Origin: an uncultured Collinsella sp.
GTDB taxonomy: Bacteria > Actinomycetota > Coriobacteriia > Coriobacteriales > Coriobacteriaceae
DNA length: 33,789 bases
Reading direction: 5' to 3'
Assembly: GCA_902465465.1 (NCBI GenBank)
Contig: CABQNF010000002.1
Location: 1-33,789, forward strand
Shown: piece after piece, positions 29,653-33,789 of the stretch
How the letters are laid out: each line of letters starts with the position of its first letter
Position numbering within the stretch: the first letter of the stretch is position 1
Notes under the pieces: generated by a model
Seen by the model: the letters and a program-made list of their open reading frames with translations, nothing else
Told to the model about the DNA's origin: nothing
Databases searched by the model: none
Translations under genes and position numbers: made by a program

Positions 29653-31302
29653 CTATCGATTTGCGCAACGGTGTGACGCGTTATCTAGACTGACGATCGT
29701 TTCCGCTGCATTTGCCAGCTCATTATCATGTGAAACAATGATAATGAGCTGTTTCAATTTGTTGTTTCTGACATACGAAGCGAGTTCGGCTCGGCTTGTT
29801 TCATCCAATCCAGTTGTAGGCTCATCGAGCACCAAGACTGATGGATTACGGGAAATTGCCGACCACAAGTATACACGGCGCAGCTCACCACCCGAAAGTT
29901 CAGGACAACGTTTCTCAAGCAAGCCCTCTATGCTGGTTGTCAACGACGGTAGCTCATTCATATGCTGGTGCTTTGTAAAAAATGGGGTGTTGAAATAATC
30001 CAACAGGTCCCGAACCGTCTCATCTGGAGCGAAGCACGGTTGGGGGCAGCACGATATCGTGTCTGAACGTATGTAATCCAAATTGCATTTTTCAATCGGC
30101 ATGTCGTTGTATGTTACTTTGCCTGCCGATGGATACAGCCCAAGGAGCAGGTAAAGGAGCGACGTTTTTCCTCTTCCATTTTCTCCGGTTATGCAGTATG
30201 TTCCAGGGCCGGAGAAATCGAAGGAAAATCCGTCAAGAACCTTTCGGGGAGATCCGTCTGGAAGGGGTACCGTAAAATCCAACTTGGAAACAGAAATGCG
30301 ATTTATTGTGTCAAGCCTGACTAAACCTGTCTGATCTTGCTCTGGTTCCGGTCCTACCTTTCCCATGGCGCTCATCCTGTCCCACGAAGCCTTGGCATCC
30401 TGATAGGACTTGAACAGGTTCATCGTGTTTTTCAAGGTTTTAAATAGGACGGCAAAATATGCACCGACGATGGTGTATTCGCCTATCGTCATGGTTCCAT
30501 TGATGATTCGCACTCCGGATACGATGAGTATTATCGCTTGAAACACGGCAGCAAAAAGGCTGTCAATCGATGTTAGTGAGAATGAGAGCTTTCCCGAGTG
30601 CAAGACCTTTGGAAAATACTTTTCAAATCCGGTGTCAAGTGCTAGCTCGCTTTTATTGTATGAAGACGTTAACTGAATGTTGAGAATCTGATTCAACTGC
30701 GATGCTATTACGGCATAGAAAGCGCTATCTGCCTCCTTCTTCTCGTACATGACTTTATATAGAAGCTTTCGCAATCCGGTAATAACGAAGAGATATGCCA
30801 CAAGAAGGAGGATGGAGAATAGTGCGAGGAGTGGATCAACCGACCATATGACGAGCAACACGAAAGGAATGGCGACAACAGACAGGGGAGCGCTGATAAA
30901 GTTTGTTAGAACGAAAGAAGAAACAACACCTGAGTCAGTGAAAATCCTTTGCGTCGTATAGGCTGAGTCGGTTGTTCGGTTCGTCAGAAAATTAACTCGC
31001 TCAAAGCGCAAGACGGTTTCCCTGAGTAGGTCAAAAGAAAGCTTTGTGGATATACGGATAGATAACGTTCCTGCAAAATATGAAAATAAGGCAGAAAAGA
31101 CCCCTATTGAAGCTACGAGGAGCGCAAAAAGCACAGCATCCTTCTCGCTGCGATTGGCAAGAAGGAAATCTAAGAACTTTCCGTTCACATATGGTGCGGC
31201 ATAGGAAAGGGCGATTCCAATCGTCGTGATGGCAATGAACGTGAAAGCACCCTTTGTTTTACTAAACTTCGATAAGACGTACCGAATCAAGAATGGCCCC
31301 AA
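29653..31302 (-). CDS. ABC exporter, fused membrane and ATPase domains
   Basis: The 549-residue protein has a six-helix-type transmembrane domain (about 1-310) and a nucleotide-binding domain (about 335-545). The ATPase has Walker A GENGRGKT (373-380), a Q-loop in CCPQPCF, signature LSGGE (469-473), Walker B VLVLDEP (489-495) and the switch His525 (VSHD). No N-terminal C39 peptidase domain is present, so it would export without cleaving a leader. The start is TTG at 31302, the only candidate after the upstream in-frame stop; no Shine-Dalgarno is evident. It is the last gene of the operon containing the radical SAM enzyme and probably exports its product or confers immunity. A perfect 14-bp inverted repeat lies inside its 3' end (29717-29752). 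Codon use is A+T-richer than in the PTS modules. Confidence 0.88.
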   Translation of the reverse strand: MGPFLIRYVLSKFSKTKGAFTFIAITTIGIALSYAAPYVNGKFLDFLLANRSEKDAVLFALLVASIGVFSALFSYFAGTLSIRISTKLSFDLLRETVLRFERVNFLTNRTTDSAYTTQRIFTDSGVVSSFVLTNFISAPLSVVAIPFVLLVIWSVDPLLALFSILLLVAYLFVITGLRKLLYKVMYEKKEADSAFYAVIASQLNQILNIQLTSSYNKSELALDTGFEKYFPKVLHSGKLSFSLTSIDSLFAAVFQAIILIVSGVRIINGTMTIGEYTIVGAYFAVLFKTLKNTMNLFKSYQDAKASWDRMSAMGKVGPEPEQDQTGLVRLDTINRISVSKLDFTVPLPDGSPRKVLDGFSFDFSGPGTYCITGENGRGKTSLLYLLLGLYPSAGKVTYNDMPIEKCNLDYIRSDTISCCPQPCFAPDETVRDLLDYFNTPFFTKHQHMNELPSLTTSIEGLLEKRCPELSGGELRRVYLWSAISRNPSVLVLDEPTTGLDETSRAELASYVRNNKLKQLIIIVSHDNELANAAETIVSLDNASHRCANR

Positions 31303-31368
31303 TCTATCAGGTATGAAATACCAACTGATGACACCTTACACCGCGGTTCGGTGGAAACGAAGCGGCGA

Positions 31369-31563
31369 CTAATCGGCACGAGCGCTTCCATAGAGAGTCT
31401 TTGCGAGCTGGATCCTCATAGAAACGGGAATTTTATGTTCGATCAATAGGCCGCGCACGGCAGTCGGACGGCTGAAAAATAAAACAGCCGTCCGACTAAA
31501 GCTGTAAATTTTTTCATCGTTTGTTGGGCATGCGCCTGAAGTTTCATGCAATAGGAAATCCAT
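31369..31563 (-). CDS. Possible 64-residue protein, stop-start coupled to the membrane protein gene
   Basis: The ATG at 31563 overlaps the TAA of the preceding gene (TAATG), a coupling arrangement also seen elsewhere in this operon. The peptide has one Cys (TSGACPTNDEK), then SFSRTAVLFFSRPTAVRG and a basic C-terminus; it matches nothing I recognise. A 13-bp perfect hairpin (31462-31497) lies inside it, so the frame may be spurious and the segment a non-coding spacer before the ABC gene. Confidence 0.35.
   Translation of the reverse strand: MDFLLHETSGACPTNDEKIYSFSRTAVLFFSRPTAVRGLLIEHKIPVSMRIQLAKTLYGSARAD
31462..31497. other. Perfect 13-bp stem with A/T-only 10-nt loop
   Basis: AGTCGGACGGCTG (31462-31474) and CAGCCGTCCGACT (31485-31497) flank AAAAATAAAA. 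No T-tract follows the stem directly on either strand. It lies between the small-peptide/membrane genes and the ABC gene and could be an attenuator or stability element setting the ratio of upstream to downstream gene products. Confidence 0.65.
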
Positions 31564-31904
31564 TATGACCATGGTCGAAATGTGAACACTACGATCGTTA
31601 GCAAGGAGACGCCAAGACCGGCAAAGATTATGATGAGCGGCAGAATGAAAGCCGCCGATGCCGATAATGGGATTTGGGACGCAAAGGCAATGATGCCCGC
31701 GAGAAGGAGACCGGCTCCCGTCAACGCTATTCCGAGTCCGACCAATCTGGCAACAAGAGGAATCTTCTCGCTTGGAATATGAGCGATATGGTAACTGTGA
31801 ATCAGGCCGGGATTGCCGGTCTTTACCATTAACACCCCGACAACGAGAAAGCAGATTCCTCCTACCATGCCGCCAATGGATGATCTTAGCGCTTCAGGAC
31901 TCAT
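31563..31904 (-). CDS. Small membrane protein (DUF3784-like)
   Basis: The 113-residue protein has three hydrophobic segments (about 10-27, 48-70 and 80-107). The segment KTGNPGLIHSYHIAHIPSEK followed by a Gly-rich helix resembles small DUF3784-type membrane proteins by eye; this is a weak assignment. Its ATG overlaps the stop of the upstream gene (ATGA), implying translational coupling. In this operon it may act in immunity or as an exporter accessory (inference). Confidence 0.6.
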   Translation of the reverse strand: MSPEALRSSIGGMVGGICFLVVGVLMVKTGNPGLIHSYHIAHIPSEKIPLVARLVGLGIALTGAGLLLAGIIAFASQIPLSASAAFILPLIIIFAGLGVSLLTIVVFTFRPWS

Positions 31905-32104
31905 TGCTCGTCTTGGCCACCTTGCTCGCTGAGGGGAAGTGCTGCGGCAAAAGTGATGAGGACCAGTTCATAGGCTCCAACTGCGGTGACTCCGACCGCC
32001 ACATTTGCTCCCCACACGATGTAATACATGTCGAACCAAGTTTCCGTTCCAAGAGTCGATGCTCTGGTCGGATTCATGTTGTCTACTACGGGCTTCTCGT
32101 ACAT
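31901..32104 (-). CDS. 67-residue peptide, candidate substrate of the adjacent radical SAM enzyme
   Basis: Its ATG directly abuts the radical SAM stop (TAA-ATG) and its TGA overlaps the next start. The first about 22 residues are polar (MYEKPVVDNMNPTRASTLGT). Residues 23-58 are hydrophobic and rich in Gly/Ala/Val and aromatics (WFDMYYIVWGANVAVG, then TAVGAYELVLITFAAALPL), and the tail SEQGGQDEQ is hydrophilic. There is no Cys, so sulfur-to-carbon thioethers are unlikely; aromatic crosslinks or epimerisation would be options. Alternatively it is a single-pass membrane protein. I do not recognise a family. Confidence 0.6.
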   Translation of the reverse strand: MYEKPVVDNMNPTRASTLGTETWFDMYYIVWGANVAVGVTAVGAYELVLITFAAALPLSEQGGQDEQ

Positions 32105-33193
32105 TTAACCCAACATCTCCTTCAACGATGAGTTCAACAGTTCATCCGCGGTATCATCAATCAGGTCAACGTGTAGATCACCTCCCATATCTATATCGCA
32201 AATTGTGTCGGACATACGCTCCATGTCGTCAATGGTCCACATGTGGTTACAGAGGTCTTGAACCAGTTTTGTGGACCAAATTGAGCTAAGTCCGTTGTTC
32301 CAGTAATCCTCAAGAGGGTGGTTTCTGATGTTGCCAACCACTAACGGGATATACGGAGAAACGACGATGTCGCCGTTTGCGTGCACTGAAACCTGATCTA
32401 ATAGATATCGGTTATCAGAGAAGCGAATTAGATGGTCGACGGGGTCGCCCCATTGCGGTCGGACATTCGGGTGCTTCCGAAGGAAGTCGTCCTCTTGAAT
32501 GGCGTGAATCAACGTACGGTATTGGGAATAGTCCGGTCTAATAAATGTGTTCTTTCGCGCACGGCCCAAAACCATGAGGGGTTGGACACGTAGTTCGATA
32601 AAGTCACCCGGCGTCCTCTTCGGCCTGTTAGATTTGGTGAAAATCTCATCTAATAGTGAGATGACATCGGGAAACTGTTCGGTGTTGAACGACGTGGGCG
32701 TAAATGCGATAGCAAGGTGCAAATCGGAATGGTTGAGTACGGTGGCAACTGCTTCTTCGACGATTTCGAAGGCTCCCTCATGTCCCCTCAGCCTATCGTG
32801 AGCTGACCCAATGCCGTCTAGGCTAAATTGGATGCTTTTGAGTCCGGAATCTTCTAAATCTCGGAGAAGGGATTCCGTGAGGAGAAGCCCGTTGGTTACC
32901 AGGCTCGCTGCAACATTCCCATCTCGCAATATGGGAAGGCAGCGCAAGATATCTTTACTGCGCAACAAGGTTTCTCCTCCACAGAAACACATGCTGTAAA
33001 GCGACATGTCTGCCATTTCCTTTGCGAAAACAAAAAGTTCATCTGAGGTCAACTCGTCGTGCATGACCTCATTCTCGCCGCTGCTGTTATAGCAGTGCAG
33101 ACATCTCAAGTTGCACTTGTTTGTTATGTCAAGGGCGACGTGATGTGGCGCTCTGAGAACGTTGGTGTACTTGTTTTCCGAAACTCGTCCCAT
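32105..33193 (-). CDS. Radical SAM enzyme with a SPASM-like C-terminus lacking the cluster cysteines
   Basis: The protein is 362 residues from the ATG at 33193, which has AGAGGAA five bases upstream and lies 8 bp after the previous stop. CNLRCLHC (27-34) is the CX3CX2C [4Fe-4S]/SAM motif and FCGGET (70-75) the SAM-binding GGE motif. FSLDGIGSAHDRLRG is the usual strand-4 segment. The C-terminal HANGDIVVSPYIPLVVGNIR and LEDYWNNG have the outline of a SPASM domain, but the position where Cys normally precedes P is Ser, and the few other C-terminal cysteines are not arranged as auxiliary-cluster ligands. This type commonly modifies ribosomal peptides. Neighbours (small peptide, membrane protein, ABC exporter) support this. 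Confidence 0.88.
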   Translation of the reverse strand: MGRVSENKYTNVLRAPHHVALDITNKCNLRCLHCYNSSGENEVMHDELTSDELFVFAKEMADMSLYSMCFCGGETLLRSKDILRCLPILRDGNVAASLVTNGLLLTESLLRDLEDSGLKSIQFSLDGIGSAHDRLRGHEGAFEIVEEAVATVLNHSDLHLAIAFTPTSFNTEQFPDVISLLDEIFTKSNRPKRTPGDFIELRVQPLMVLGRARKNTFIRPDYSQYRTLIHAIQEDDFLRKHPNVRPQWGDPVDHLIRFSDNRYLLDQVSVHANGDIVVSPYIPLVVGNIRNHPLEDYWNNGLSSIWSTKLVQDLCNHMWTIDDMERMSDTICDIDMGGDLHVDLIDDTADELLNSSLKEMLG

Positions 33194-33201
33194 GGTTCCT
33201 C

Positions 33202-33720
33202 TTAACAGACTTCTGAAAAACAGTATACATTCATGCAGTCGCCGTCGCTGCACTCACCTGGAAAAGTGCCAGCGCAAGTGAATTCTGGCTCATTGATAAG
33301 ATTTCGAATTCCTTCGTTTGATGCAATTTCCTTGCTGGTTAGGTTCAGGTGGAAAAAATTGGGAACATCGCAAAATTCTTGACGATAGAAGCTGGCCGCA
33401 GCGGCAATACATTGAACGGCGATGCTTGCGGGGCACAAAAGAAGACAGATGTCTGCGTATCTGAGTAAAGGATTGCTGGAGGGGGCGAGGCCGAGTAGAC
33501 CGGTTGGTCTCCCTGACTCATATACAATGAAAAATTCCTTGCTCAGATTGAACAATCCGTTTCGCACCTCTAGCGGTCGTTCATACTGCTCGACGGAAAG
33601 AGGCCAACCGTAGACAATTGTGGGACTTTCTGGTTCTGATGAGCTCGCCTGGCTTGCCAGGGAGCAAATCAGGCGAATATCGTTTTCTTGGGCAAGCCGT
33701 ATATGGGTCCCATTGTCCAC
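33202..33720 (-). CDS. GNAT-like acetyltransferase with a Cys-rich C-terminal tail
   Basis: The frame opens after an in-frame TAG at 33786-33784. The best start is GTG at 33720, giving 172 residues. HIRLAQENDIRLICSLASQA at the N-terminus, FFIVYESGRPTGLLGLAPSS and the NEGIRNLINEPEF segment have the rhythm of the GNAT fold (N-terminal strand/helix, central strand pair, late helix), but the acetyl-CoA loop is not clear, so the assignment is moderate. The last about 25 residues contain five Cys (FTCAGTFPGECSDG, then DCMNVYCFSEVC), unusual for GNATs and suggestive of metal binding or a scaffold role. It is the first gene of the operon visible here. The 69 bp to the window edge hold nothing I can assign. 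Confidence 0.55.
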   Translation of the reverse strand: MDNGTHIRLAQENDIRLICSLASQASSSEPESPTIVYGWPLSVEQYERPLEVRNGLFNLSKEFFIVYESGRPTGLLGLAPSSNPLLRYADICLLLCPASIAVQCIAAAASFYRQEFCDVPNFFHLNLTSKEIASNEGIRNLINEPEFTCAGTFPGECSDGDCMNVYCFSEVC

Positions 33721-33789
33721 GCAAATCTCATCGGCAATGGGTGTGCCATTTTCGGAGCCTTCGTGAGTTCGTGTGGGTAGTCCCTACGC

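Noticed and set aside
27842..33789. A right-end copy of the tRNA-Thr 3' sequence (attachment site)
   Set aside because: I found no repeat of the T-arm/acceptor sequence in the remaining window; it may lie beyond the edge.

Overview
The window is G+C-rich bacterial chromosome, probably from a Gram-positive gut actinobacterium of the Coriobacteriia and most likely Collinsella. This is an inference from base composition, the Shine-Dalgarno style, the dense PTS/lac gene content and small dispersed repeats I associate with that group; no rRNA or marker gene is present to prove it. There is one tRNA gene, tRNA-Thr(CGT).

Positions 1-27000 form a galactoside catabolic super-locus built on the tagatose-6-phosphate pathway. 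From the left on the minus strand it carries a lacX-type epimerase (cut by the window edge), lacB and lacA (galactose-6-phosphate isomerase), an unknown membrane protein, and a single lactose-type EIIA (lacF). Three paralogous modules follow. Each has a LacI-family repressor on the minus strand, divergent from an EIIBC permease plus a GH1 6-phospho-beta-galactosidase: lacE-lacG (5.6-8.9 kb), lacG2-EIIBC2 in reversed order (10.5-13.9 kb), and EIIBC3-lacG3 (15.5-18.8 kb). A fourth EIIBC (20.9-22.6 kb) is divergent from a TIM-barrel-like protein and a GntR/UTRA regulator. A Fic protein, a lacR fragment, an intact DeoR-type lacR and galM complete the region. lacC and lacD (tagatose-6-P kinase and aldolase) are not in the window.

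The regulatory DNA is layered. (i) Tandem ACCGTTCACC-like boxes with an exact 21-bp period lie upstream of lacA, lacF and all three modules. (ii) Each module has its own pair of AAATG-N10-CATTT palindromes, presumed LacI operators. (iii) A CATTCAAAC-N6-GAACAA element precedes both lacF and lacR, and a related palindrome precedes lacA; these are presumed LacR sites. (iv) A perfect hairpin separates permease and glycosidase genes in all three modules. Between transcription units lie nine copies of a 55-bp palindrome with 15-bp arms and an invariant 25-bp loop, in four clusters with a roughly 80-bp repeat period.

From 27 kb rightward the content changes. There is a lone mannose-family EIIB whose phospho-accepting His is replaced by Tyr, then tRNA-Thr with its own promoter and terminator. 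Beyond the tRNA the DNA is A+T-richer and looks like an island: an EcsC-like gene split by one in-frame TAA, the 5' remnant of an IS21-type element, a ribbon-helix-helix protein, and a tightly coupled minus-strand operon. That operon encodes a GNAT-like protein with a Cys-rich tail, a radical SAM enzyme, a 67-residue Cys-free candidate precursor peptide, a small membrane protein, possibly a 64-residue protein, and an ABC exporter. It looks like an uncharacterised radical-SAM RiPP-type system and is the best candidate here for something undescribed.
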